This document shows positions 22,964 to 33,869 of a stretch of 64,000 nucleotides of DNA, piece by piece. Source of the DNA: Torreya grandis (Eukaryota > Streptophyta > Pinopsida > Cupressales > Taxaceae); assembly GCA_037957365.1 (NCBI GenBank), contig JARHVA010001473.1, positions 1,049,001 through 1,113,000 on the forward strand, in the 5' to 3' direction. The translations under genes and the position numbers were made by a program. A model generated the notes under the pieces. The model made no database searches, was not told the origin of the DNA, and saw only the letters and a list, made by a program, of their open reading frames with translations. Numbering within the stretch: position 1 is the stretch's first letter; the number at the start of each line of letters is the position of its first letter.

Positions 22964-23679
22964 TGTTGGGGATCAACCAACAATAGATTACACTTGTGAA
23001 AGCAATAAACACAAAAATAAATCAGATTGACAAGTAATTAGAATGAGATAATAGCAAGAACAAGAGATACAAGAAACCACCCTGAAAACTTGTATTAACA
23101 GACTCTTTACAAAAGGAATACAATTGAAGAAACTTCTTTCTTCCACACCTCTCCTAGATGTATAGATCTCTCAATAGATCTCTATTCCTCAAGAGCTCTC
23201 TCACTCAAGAACAATCAACTCTAACAAGCCTGGATTGATTCAATTCTATACTGTTCTTCACATACAATGAATTACTACAATAATTCACTCCAACTACTAC
23301 AATAAGCTAGGAAGATCTAATTCTACATATAGAATTAGGAGACTTGAGCATGTACTTCCAACAAGTAGTTAAGCCACTTGAACAAGGGCTCTAAAAATAG
23401 TATTGCCAATAATAGAGACGTGAGCTTGAGACTACAACTCAAACTCATCATGCAAACACTCGCTTCTGTCCACGAAAATAGCTTTCTGGACACGCAGGTA
23501 ACCGACGTCGGTTCCTGCTACTTGTCTGTGACCGCCATCAACTGACCCTCTGCCGACATCGACATCTCTACAACTACTCCTGACCGACGTCGGTCGCTCC
23601 TGACTGACGCCGGTGTCTATGTAGACTCGAACTGATAATGTATGCTCCTTGGTGAAGCTTTTAGCTCCACACCCTAACA
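22964..23679 (-). repeat. 3' LTR of element H (716 bp)
   Basis: Starts TGTTGGGGATCAACC and ends CCACACCCTAACA on the plus strand. Near the U3 end (minus-strand start of the LTR) it holds a cluster of CpG-rich repeats, including two perfect ACCGACGTCGGT palindromes (23511-23522 and 23593-23604). It is 20 bp longer than the partner LTR because of one extra repeat unit at 23592-23611. Confidence 0.96.
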
Positions 23680-23690
23680 ATCTCCCACTT
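23680..23690 (-). other. Polypurine tract of element H
   Basis: AAGTGGGAGAT on the minus strand, touching the 3' LTR. This is the usual copia plus-strand priming site. Confidence 0.85.
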
Positions 23691-23751
23691 GGAGATAAAC
23701 AGCTGCACCAGTACCTGTACAGCAACATCTTCTAGCTCCTCCATCTTCAAC

Positions 23752-26700
23752 TCAATCATGAAGACCAACAGAAGTTGAATGAAGATTCAACTTCTCCTTT
23801 ATAACCGGCTTGGTTAACATATCAGCAGGATTCTTATCTATATGGATCTTCTCCAGCTTCAACTCACCATCTTCCAATACCTATTGTATGAAGTGATACC
23901 TTAGCTGTATGTGCTTTGTTCTTGAATGAAAGGCTGAATTCTTAGCCAAATGGATTGCACTCTGACTATCACTATACAATCTACAACTCTCATGCTCCCT
24001 ACCAAGCTCATCCATGAACCGTGTCATCCATATCATCTCCTTGCTAGCTTTTGTGGCTGCAATATACTCTACTTCTGTAGTTGACAAGGCAACAACCTTC
24101 TGCAACTTAGATATCTAGCTAACTGTCATTCCACCTACAGTAAAAACATAACCTGTAGTGTTCCTCCTGCCATCCAAATCACCTACCATATCTGAATCTA
24201 CATAACCATGTAGAGAAGTATCTGAACCTCCATAGCACAAGTGCTTACTACTGGTTCCTCTCAGATATCTAAGGATCCACTGAACTGCTTTCCAATGTTC
24301 CTTACCTAGATTGGCCATATACTTACTTACCACTCCCACTGCTTGGGCAATATCTGGTCTAGTACACACCATTGCATACATCAAACTCCCTACTGTGGAA
24401 GAATATAGAACCTTACTCATGTACTCTACCTCATCATATGAATTAGGACATTTTTCTTTACACAACTTAAAATGTCCAGCCAAAGGTGTGCTTACCGGTT
24501 TAGCATCCTACATATTGAACCGTTTCAACACCTTATCCACATAATCTTCTTGAGACAATATCAACCTGTGATTTTTCCTGTCTCTCTTAATGCTCATGCC
24601 AAGGATTTTCTTTGCTGCTCCCAAATCCTTCATAGCAAACGTTTAAGCTAATTTCACTTTAAGCTCAGAGATATCCTGCATGTGAGATCCTGCAACCAGC
24701 ATATCATCTACATACAACAATAGAATAATATATCTACCATTATCAAATCTCTTGAAATACATGCAATGGTCTGATTGACACCTACTGTAGCCATGCTCAG
24801 TCATAAACCTGTCAAATTTTAAATACCATTGCCTAGGAGCTTGTTTGAGGCTGTACAAGCTTTTCTTTAATCTGCACACTAACTTCTCCTTACCTTTGAC
24901 CTCGAATCCTACTGGCTATTCCATATAAATTTCCTCATCCAAATCTCCATGAAGAAATGTTGTCTTAACATCTAGCTGCTCAAGATGCAAATCCTCGAAA
25001 GCAACCAAAGACAATACAACCCTTATTGAAGTCATTTTAACAACAGGAGAAAAAATCTCACCAAAGTCAATACCTGGCTTTTGTGCAAATCCTTTCACTA
25101 CCAATCTGGCCTTATATCTCATCTGTCCATTCTTGCCTTCTTTCAACTTGTAGGTCCATCTGTTCTTGAGTGTTCTCTTACCAGCTGGCAATTCAACCAA
25201 ATCCCATGTTTGGTTCTCTCTTAAGGACTCCAACTCCTCAACCATGCCATGCTCCCACTCACTCTTGGACTCCACCTATATTGCTTCCTCAAAACTCTCT
25301 GGTTCTCCACCATCAGTTAGCAATAAATAAAATAAAGAAGGAGAATATCTAATTGGAGGCTTACTCACCCTTTCTGACCTCCTGATGGGTGTCTAAGACT
25401 CGTTTACAACACACTGTCCACCCAAATTCTCTGACAGTGACTGACCTCGGTCACCTCCAGACTTGTTACTGGCCGATGTCGGTTCTGCTTAACCAACGCC
25501 GGTGCCTATCCTGCTGACGTCGGTCTCTGTATGGCCGACGCCGGTTTCTGTACTGCCGATGCCGATTTCTAACCCACCGACGTCGGTCTCTGTGTTTTCC
25601 TGCAAGTGATTATTTCTTTTTCCCGCGAGCTCATCTTGGACTTTCACCTCGTCCAATTCACCATTGCTCTACTCAGATTGATTCAACTTCCTTAGCTGAT
25701 CACAATACATCACTCTTTTGTTGAAAACAACGTCACGGCTCTTGATTACCTTGTTAGTTTCTAGATTCCACAATTTGTAACCAAAATCATCTGAGCCATA
25801 GCCAATAAATGTGCACCTCATAGACTTAGCATCAAGCTTCTTTCTATTTTCTTTATCTATGTGCACAAAGGCTTCACAACCAAAAACTTTGAGATATGAG
25901 AGGTCAACCTTTTTACCTATCCATGCCTCTTCTGGAATACCACCATCTAGAGCTGTAGAGGGTCCTCTGTTAATCAGGTACACTGCAGTGTCAATAGCTT
26001 GTGCCCAAAACTATAAGGGCAAACTAGCATGCAATCTCATACATCTTGCACACTCCATTATTGTCCTGTTCATCTTTTCAGCAATTCCATTCTGCTAAGG
26101 TGTCCTTGGAGCCATCCTTTGCCTATGGATTCCATGCATGTAACAATAATTTATGAACTTATGACTGCAAAACTCATTGCCATTGTCTGATCTCAGGCAC
26201 TTTAATCTTTTACCTATTTCATTCTCAACCATAGCTTTCCAAACTTTAAAAGTCTCAAATACATCAGATTTTCTTCTAATACAATAGATCCATACCTTCC
26301 TTGTAGCATCATCTATGAAAGATACATAGTACTGTGATCCTCCAATGGAAGCAACCTGAGCCGGTCCCCACACGTCTGTGTGAACAAGATCCAACTTGTG
26401 TCTCTTCTTAGTAGACCCAATTTTGAGAAAACTAACCCTTTTCTATTTTCCAAATACACAGTGCTCACAAAACTCTAGATCTATGCCTTTTAAATCTGAA
26501 AGCATACCTTTGGACTTAAGAATTGACATCTCCTTCTCACTCATGTGGCCAAGCCTTGAGTGCCACAATTTAGCATCCACATCTGAAGTAGATAGTACAA
26601 AAGGAGATTTGTTAGTAACACAATTACACAAATAGAGAGTACCTTCTCTCTTACCTCTGGCCATAACAAGTGCACCCTTGGTCACCTTCCAAGATTCTGC

Positions 26701-27816
26701 TGTGAGAGTTACTATACAACCCTCATCCCCTAACTCTCCTGAAGAAATCAAATTTCTCTTCAAGCTAGGAACATGCATCACATCTCTCAACACCCATGAG
26801 TTGTTATTCTGCATCTTCAGCTGCACTTTACCTTTGCCAATTATTTTACAGGGCTCATCATCGCCTAGATACACTATTCCAAAATCTCCATGGATATAGT
26901 CACTAAAATATTCCCTGTTAGGGGTAGCATGAAAAGATGCACCAGAATCTAATACCCAAGATTCTATATTATTATGCAGAGATAAAATTAAAGCATCTTG
27001 TGCAATACCTGCAACCTTGGCTTCTTCCTTTCCTTCATGCTGATTGTCCTCCTTAGGCTTTGACCAGTAATCTCTGCTTATGTGCCCCATCTTTCCACAA
27101 TTCCAGCATTTTGGCCTTCTGCCATTTTTGGATTTAGATCTGCCTTTCCCCTTAGATTTGGATCTTGATCTGCCTTTCTTGCTCTTCTCTTTCTACCTTC
27201 CCCTGCTCTCAAAACTTAAAGCATTCCCAGATGCCTCTTCTGTGCTTTTCCTGCGTATTTCCTCATTCAAAATAACACTAACAACATCCTCTACTTTCAA
27301 AATATTTGATGCAGATGCAGTATTACTTACTGCCATTACTAAGCCGTGCCAGCTTTCAGGCAAAGAACATAATATTAAAAGAGCTTTTATTTCATCATCA
27401 AACACGATATTCACTGAACTTAATTGATTCACAATTCCATTGAAATCATTCAGATGAGTAGAAACAGATCCACCTTCATTCATATGCAAATTAAATAATT
27501 GCTTCATAAGATATACCTTATTAGAAGCTGAGGGTTTTTCATACAAATTTGCTAATGTAGTCATCAACTCTATCGTAGACTTTGCCTATGATAAATTAGA
27601 TATCACAGTGGATGCTAGACTCAGTCTTATAGACCCCAGAGCCTTTCTATCAAGAACTTCCCATTCTTCATCCTCCATGTCTTTGGGCTTCTTTACAACC
27701 CCACCTAACGATAAGTAGAGATCTTTCTGATACAGATAATCCTCTATATGCATTCTCCAATGTTGGTAATTTTTTCCATTGAACTTCTCCATTCTCAATT
27801 TACTTTCATCTGCCAT
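23752..27816 (-). pseudogene. Gag-pol polyprotein of element H, one frame with about 14 premature stops
   Basis: ATG at 27816 (MADESKLRMEKFNGKNYQHW) to TGA at 23752, 1354 codons, the usual copia size. An in-frame GTG lies four codons upstream; ATG is preferred. Gag: 27816-27150. Zinc knuckle CWNCGKMGHISRDY near 27100 has its last Cys replaced by Tyr. Protease WVLDSGASFHAT near 26950. Pre-integrase LWHSRLGHMS and CEHC. Integrase DLVHTDVWGP, LRSDNGNEF and QNGIAEKMNRTI, with all three acidic residues present. A repeat-bearing linker (about 25455-25600) precedes RT: RWTYKLKEG, QLDVKTTFLHGDL, YVDDML. RNase H: STTEVEYIAA, LYSDSQSAIHL, SRTKHIQ. Many stops fall where Gln or Trp is expected (RTPxQNG, LPLxFWAQ, YMExPVG, TVSxISK). 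Confidence 0.96.
25435..25600 (-). repeat. Coding repeat of about 21 bp in the integrase-RT linker of element H
   Basis: Five to six degenerate units carry GACGTCGGT or close variants, including a perfect ACCGACGTCGGT at 25576-25587. In the polyprotein frame the units encode TETDVG, EIGIG, TETGVG, TETDVS and IGTGVG. The same DNA motif is repeated in the LTRs of this element, where it is not coding. The linker between integrase and RT is the most variable part of copia polyproteins. Confidence 0.85.
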
Positions 27817-27962
27817 TGCTTCTCCCACTCAAACAGAAATCCCTACAGAAACTCTTGTGAGAACCTGTAATCAATACACACTACACAGATCTAAACCACC
27901 TGTTAGTGAACCTGAGCTTTGATACCACTTGATGGATATCAAGCTCTGAACCTACAACCAAG

Positions 27963-27974
27963 GCTCTGATACCA
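27963..27974 (-). other. Primer-binding site of element H
   Basis: TGGTATCAGAGC on the minus strand, complementary to the 3' end of plant initiator Met tRNA, two bases inside the 5' LTR. A second, imperfect copy (TGGTATCAAAGC) lies at 27916-27927. Confidence 0.93.
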
Positions 27975-27976
27975 CT

Positions 27977-28672
27977 TGTTGGGGATCAACCAACAATAGA
28001 TTACACTTGTGAAAGCAATAAATGCAGAAATAAATTAGATTGACAAGTAATTAGAATGAGATAATAGCAAGAACAAGAGATATAAGAAACCACCCTAAAA
28101 ACTTGTATTAACAGACTCTTTACAAAAGGAATACAATTGAAGAAACTTCTTTCTTCCACACCTCTCCTAGATGTATAGATCTCTCAATAGATCTCTATTC
28201 CTCAAGAGCTCTCTCACTCAAGAACAATCAACTCCAACAAGCCTAGATTGATTCAATTCTGTACTGTTCTTCACATACAATGAATTACTACAATAATTCA
28301 CTCCAACTACTACAATAAGCTAGGAAGATCTAATTCTACATATAGAATTAGGAGACTTGAGCATGTACTTCCAACAAGCAGTTAAGCCACTTGAACAAGG
28401 GCTCTAAAAATAGTATTGCCAATAATAGAGACGCGAGCTTGAGACTACAACTCAAACTCATCATGCAAACACTCACTTCTGTCCACGGAAATAGCTTTCT
28501 GGACACGCAGGTAACCGACGTTGGTTCCTGCTGCTTGTCTGTGACCGCCATCGATTGACCCTCTACCGACGTCAGCATCTCTGCAACTACTCCTGACCGA
28601 CGCCGGTGTCTGTGTAGACCCGAACTAATAATGTATGCTCCTTGGTGAAGCTTTTAGCTCCACACCCTAACA
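27977..28672 (-). repeat. 5' LTR of element H (696 bp)
   Basis: It aligns with 22964-23679 apart from a few transitions and the missing 20-bp unit. The palindromes here are partly decayed (ACCGACGTTGGT at 28513, ACCGACGTCAGC at 28565, ACCGACGCCGGT at 28596), all by changes expected at methylated cytosines. The promoter for the polyprotein should lie here, read on the minus strand. Confidence 0.95.
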
Positions 28673-29692
28673 TCATGGAGATGGGTAGCAGTTAGGGACA
28701 CATATAATGAATATTATGGCACATTTATAACCCCCTAAGATATTTCACATGTTTCAACTCTCCCTACTTTACTTTCAAGTTCTCAATAAATGCTTCATGA
28801 TGAAGGTAGTTCCAAGAAGGCCATTTCAGAACCCTATGCCAGTTTTGGAGAGTTGTCATGTTTCAAATAGACATTTATCCAAGAGGACTTCCAAACCTCT
28901 TTTCACACTCCATTATCGTGAATTTTAATTAGTTTCCATGATTTTATTTTTGTCTTTATGACCTTTAAAATTCTCTTCTTCTTTGTCTCCTCACATACTC
29001 TATAAATGCAAGCCATTTTATTTTTTGTAATAGAATCCACACCTAGTATGGTGAAGCCCTATTAGTTTGATACTATATTTTGCCTTTAAAATAATATTTT
29101 AAATCTAGTTTTTATCTCATAAACATCCTATCTAAGTGTTTTAATTGGTGTATAGTGAAAGGTCAAGTGATTAGTATCTATCCTTGCTTTCTCTTTACTC
29201 TTCCATGTTTAATGCAAGTTGTTATCACTCTAATAGGTCACATGAAGTGTATTTAAGTGTAATAAAATATCTCTAAGTGTAATGGAGTATCCCTAGTGTT
29301 TTAAATATGACCTTTGGTTCACTCACCTTGATTATTTCAATGTATAGCACCTTCATGTTTGAAATACTAATTTTAGAGTAATTCATGATTTTGAGACTAG
29401 TGTTTTGAGTCATGTTTCATAGTGCGCTTATATGGTAGTCTAGTGGAGATATTTTTGGTGTATCACCTCAGTAGAGTAATTTATTTTCCATTTCATTTCT
29501 ATCCCTTTTCATCCAAACAAATAGTTAGTTTAGGTGATAGGCAAGCAAAGAGAAATCTAGGGAGATAGCCTTTAAACCTAGAGGTCTACCTCTATCATAG
29601 GCAACCCACAGGCCTAGAGGTGTTCCAATGTTACTAAAATCTTAGAGTAGGCTTGAAAAAACAACTCTATTGTCCTATATTTGGTGATAAAA
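28673..29692 (+). repeat. Right LTR of element B, second part
   Basis: The first five bases are the second TCATG copy. It aligns with the end of the left LTR, 15103-15930, and with 4750-4926. The end is placed where similarity stops, with an uncertainty of a few bases. Confidence 0.8.
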
Positions 29693-31400
29693 TGTCCCAT
29701 TTTAGACTAGTATCCAAGTTTCTAATGATATCAAACCTTAGTGCCTACACATCTTAAGGTCGAGTCACTTGAACTTATGTTATTTGGGGCTAGGTTGCAT
29801 GGGTCTAGATTGTTGGGATAAATCTACTCAAACTATAGGAGGTGGTAGAGGAATTTATGGATGAGGTGAAGGAAGATATCTAAGAGGAGAAGCTATTGGG
29901 ACTCCTTGTATAATCCTTATGTAAATTATGGGGGAGTCACCTTAACATCCTCTACATGCTAAGATGATGTATAGGAGGTAAAAAATGGCCTACACTAAAC
30001 CTTCTTCCCTTTATTCTTCTTGTGGGCCTTAATCTTAATGAGCACCTCTTGATCATTATTTATATTCAATTAGAGTTTGTCATCATCCTCAAGTTGGTGG
30101 CCATAGTTGAGGTTGAGATGAATTGATTACTTCTCTAAGTGGGCCATGATGATGTTGTGCAGGTCCCAGTACAGATGTTTAGCTCTTCTTAGGGCCAAAG
30201 AGTCCTTGACAACCATTTTTTATAAAATATGGAATTCCCTATACACATTATGCCTGATAATGATTGAGAGGGGTGGGTAGGCTTTCTAGTGGTGACTGAT
30301 GCAATGCTCAAAGATGCTTTCCACCAGTTAATACATAATTTATTGATTTGTCAGGCAATCTAGGACTTGATAGGGTATGTGAAGGGGTTATTTAAGAATT
30401 CATGCCACCTAAATGATGATATCTTCCCAATAGTACTAATAATCACCAATGGAGGTGAGGGAGTTCCCGATTTATTTTAACATTTGAGGCATGGGTGCCT
30501 CATTGATAGTGTTATAAACCACCAAATAGAATGATTCATAAATCCTCCTAATATTATTTTGAAAATGGTTGCCACATATATTATAAAAGACTACATGGAC
30601 CATTAATCCTCCAAGAACCCATATAAAAAATGTAGAAGGCTTGAAGTTGAGTGTCTTGTAGACTACATTCACTAGGTAGTTCATCATCTAGAAGTCATCA
30701 CCTCCTTGAGAATCACCCACTACCTTGATCATGTTAAAATTGATTATCCCTCCCAAATCAAGGACCTACTCACCTTAGAGGATTATTTGGAGCAGGGAAA
30801 TACATAAGAGGTTGATGTGTATATATTCATTATCCCCTTATAGTCAATTGAATAATATCATTCTAATGTATTTAAAAGTGTGGATTGTATACATATTCAC
30901 ATCTTTCTTGTTAACCCACCTTACATTGAGGTTTTTAGCCTAGTACTTTAAGATGTCATGAATTCAATGAGTGCTAGTTTAGGTGATCATAGATGATAAA
31001 TCATAAGATAAGGTTTTATCAGAGAGGTTATAATAAACCTTTAAGTTATCTCCCAAGATGTTAGTGATATGATGTCAGTTATTCATTGAGTAGACCATAT
31101 CATGGATTCAATCTTGTGTTCACTTCACTATATGCAATAATTTACCAAATAATTCAATATAGGGAAATCCCTCAAGTTTATTCATAGCTTTATATAGCCC
31201 AAATTTCTCATAATCCCAAAATTCATCTTCAAATTTAGCCTCATCCTCATTGTCACTGCCAGAAGACTTGGGTATTAGATCAATGGCCTTGAATATTTTA
31301 TTGTAGTACTTAAAATATGTCAAGCCATCTGGGAATGTAGTATCTCAGTAATCTACCTTAGATTTGGGTTTCAAGGATGAGGTAGCTATTATAACTAAGA
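29693..31400 (-). pseudogene. Unrecognised coding-like remnants
   Basis: Open pieces on the minus strand at 31323-31120 (67 codons, with SSGSDNEDEAKFEDEFWDYE, an acidic stretch) and 30687-30472 (71 codons, with STFFIWVLGGLMVHVVFYN and a C-terminal NTINEAPMPQML). Both begin in sequence that continues upstream with stops, so they look like parts of one longer decayed gene reading from about 31.4 toward 29.9 kb. I recognise no family. A transposon-derived ORF is the most likely source given the context. This is inference from codon-like texture only. Confidence 0.3.
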
Positions 31401-32030
31401 TGGATTCTAGTTATAAAGTAAATTGAGCAAAGGGGAAGACACATAGGGCATTAGTCAGAGTAAAAAGCGAGGAGTGGAATCTAGGAAACTAGAAGTAATA
31501 ACAGTTGATGAATTCATCTTGAAGCACTTATAGGGATCCACATACATATTCTACATTAATGGAATTTGGAATCTCACTTGGTATGAATTCAAATTCAATA
31601 TGGTGTTTAAATCCTTCCATTTACTTATTAATCAAGAATTAAACTCAAATATCTCAATTATATACCACGTAATAGATTTGGTGATTGCAACATGATGTTT
31701 CAAATTATCTAATTAAAGCCCAAATTCCTATTTAATTAATGCCTAGAGAGTGGTAGGAACATGTCCATATCATCTTTGAGGCTTCCTAGGTAGTTTATAC
31801 TTCATACCACATGTATGCTACTAATTAGTTCCCACTGTAATGATTACCACCTAGGCATGGAGCAGTGCCTTGTATTTATATGCTTGGGAGAAAGAGAATT
31901 CCAATTGGAATATGTGTAGCATATTTTGGTTAGCCATTTGACTCTGACAATACATCATTATGATAGTCCTAGGGTTTATTAGGCTCTCCCTACTAGTCTT
32001 GTATGGAAATGCCATGTGGCTTGATGTTAT
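31401..32030. other. Non-coding stretch
   Basis: AT-rich sequence without recognisable protein motifs. Only the short minus-strand frame 32132-31851 crosses its end, and that frame overlaps the tandem repeat, so I do not call it a gene. Confidence 0.4.
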
Positions 32031-32039
32031 AAGTTGATC

Positions 32040-32610
32040 TTTCCTAGACCCTAACATTATTATCCAGTCTAAGAGATTGACAAGTTTAGTAATAGGGCAC
32101 ATGGAAATTTTCATTTGATTGGGCTCTCCCATGCTTTAACATCTCTATTAGTGTTGAAAGACTAACCAATCTAACACTAGGGTGAGATCTCTAACTTTTA
32201 GGCCACATGGCATCCTTTCATTTAGTTAGTCTCTCTTAGACTTTGACATCTCTAATATATCCAAGAGATTGACCATTATGAATTTGGGGTGCCCTGATTA
32301 ACTAATCTCTAATAAGCCCTAATTATGGACCACATTATGTCATCTCATTTAGTTGGGCTCCCTAGGATCTAACATCTCTATCAGGTGTGGGAGACTAACA
32401 TGTCTGATGTTGAGGCACCCTAATTGGCTAAGCTCTAATAGGCCTTGACTATGGTTCATGTGGTTCGATCTCATTTGGTCAAGCTCTCTCAGGTGACATA
32501 TCTATCAGGTTTTGGATAATAACATGTTTAATGTTGAGGTGCCCTGATTGGCTAAGCTTTGATAAGATTTGGATTCACTAAAAACTATTCATGTAGTTCC
32601 TTTTCATTTG
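32040..32610. repeat. Degenerate tandem repeat, unit about 105-130 bp, four to five copies
   Basis: Landmarks recur in order: a CATTTxxTTGGGCTCTC-like segment followed by TCTAACATCTCTATYAG, then a GAGACTAACATGTCTGATG-like segment and GGTGCCCTGATTGGCTAAG. Copies of the first landmark start near 32112, 32218, 32340, 32468 and 32600. The two units between about 32340 and 32580 are most alike. No open frame explains it. Confidence 0.7.
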
Positions 32611-33859
32611 ACCATTCCTCTTATGTAAATACATGAAAGGAGACTATGTAAAATAAAAATAAACAAGATGAATAAAATGCTTACCTATCTACCAACTAGA
32701 TTTCACTAAGTACCATGTAGGATTTTGGGAGTCTAACATTTTAAGAGATTGAGACTTTGGGAGTTTGAGACCTCGATAGTTTTAATGAAAATAATATTAT
32801 AGAAAATTTAGCGTATTAAACCCTCTAAGTAATAAATATCTTGGTTTATTTTAGGATATCACTAAGGCTAGACTACATTAATTTAAGATGTTACATAGAC
32901 CCTCAACAAGGATCAATAGGCCATTACAAACATGCAATATACTTGGGGAGACAAGGCAAAATCATAATTTGAATATTCTCTTTTGACATATTTTTTTATA
33001 GCAAGATATATAGTCCAAGAACTCTGAGTTATCATTTTAAAGAAGGGTCCCCTATTTTTGTAGAAAAAAGTGGGTGTGTTGGCCATAACAACTACCCACA
33101 CTTCCATGTAGATGTGAAATGGACAAAATACTTGTATTCATTATAGACTTAGATGGAATTTTGGTGGTGTTCAATTACTTTGTATATTGAAGGTACTTTT
33201 GATACCTCATTTATTTCCCCATAGATGTGAAAGCTCTAAGAAAAATGATTTAAATCAAAACATGAATCCTAAAACATAAGTTATTTGGACATTTTTGGAC
33301 TCATAGAACTGATTGAACCAACATAACTTAGTTTAAAATATAAATTTCATGTATTTTTGACACCAACATAACCATTTAGTTGTCTGGGTATTTATAAATT
33401 TTTATGTACTTGGAGAATTGAAATAAGTTCTAAAGGTTCTTGAAAGTTATGGATAACAAAGGAAATTTGAAAGTTATATTAAGTGTTAATAATGAAAATT
33501 CATCATTTCAACTTGGTCTACACATTGATGTAGAAGTTGGAAAGGTTTAGGGAAGTCAATTTTGGATGAAAAAAATGGATCCCACTAGAGACTTGAATTA
33601 TAAGGATCAACTGAGAACTTCAAAAATTATGATTTCATAAATAAGTGTTTTATCCATTGGATTAAGAGGTCAAACAACTATCTCACATATTTATGACAAC
33701 AAGACAAAAAAATACAAATATAAACACAAGGACAAACATGAAACACAACAAAAGCATAGGAAAAGACAAAACAAGAAAGGAAACATAACCGAACTCCTAA
33801 TTCAACTATGCACATGTAGGGAACAACCTTCTCTCAATGAATATAATATTTCAAATATT
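32611..33859. other. Non-coding stretch
   Basis: AT-rich and without recognisable coding motifs. The minus frame 33107-32913 (64 codons) matches nothing I know. It is probably the 3' flank or LTR debris of element C. Confidence 0.4.
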
Positions 33860-33869
33860 GTTAACTATA

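Larger units (their letters stand above)
22964..28672 (-). mobile_element. Element H, full-length Ty1/copia retrotransposon
   Basis: 5709 bp with LTRs of 716 and 696 bp, TG...CA ends, a TCATG target duplication, an initiator-Met primer site and a polypurine tract. A single reading frame on the minus strand runs from gag to RNase H with no frameshift, broken only by premature stops. The domain order protease, integrase, RT, RNase H is that of copia. The RT motif KSLYSLKQAPRQW and the YVDDMLVAG box suggest a Tork/Tnt1-like lineage, a tentative guess. LTR differences are few and mostly transitions, so this is the youngest-looking insertion in the B nest. Confidence 0.96.
2607..29692 (+). mobile_element. 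Element B, non-autonomous gypsy-type LTR retrotransposon, twice interrupted
   Basis: The left LTR (2607-4926 plus 15108-15930) and right LTR (19559-22963 plus 28678-29692) align along their length. The interior (15931-19558) starts with a primer-binding site and carries gag and protease remnants on the plus strand. No RT, RNase H or integrase is present in its 3.6 kb. Elements A and H, each with clean 5-bp target duplications, interrupt the two LTRs and are not part of B. The LTRs are clearly diverged, so B is the oldest of the three. I found no target duplication for B itself; its exact outer ends carry an uncertainty of some bases. Confidence 0.85.

Noticed and set aside
23432..23728. Minus-strand frame of 98 codons across the H LTR and polypurine tract
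   Set aside because: It spans the LTR boundary, reads the palindrome repeats in arbitrary phase, and lies beyond the RNase H end.
26678..27427. Plus-strand open frames antisense to the copia polyprotein (26678-26899, 27080-27427 and others)
   Set aside because: They are shadows of the well supported minus-strand gag-pol frame and have no domains of their own.
31851..32132. Minus-strand frame of 93 codons
   Set aside because: It overlaps the start of the degenerate tandem repeat and has no protein family signature.
32040..32610. CRISPR-like array
   Set aside because: Units are long, unequal and degenerate along their whole length. There is no conserved short repeat with unique spacers, and the genome is eukaryotic.
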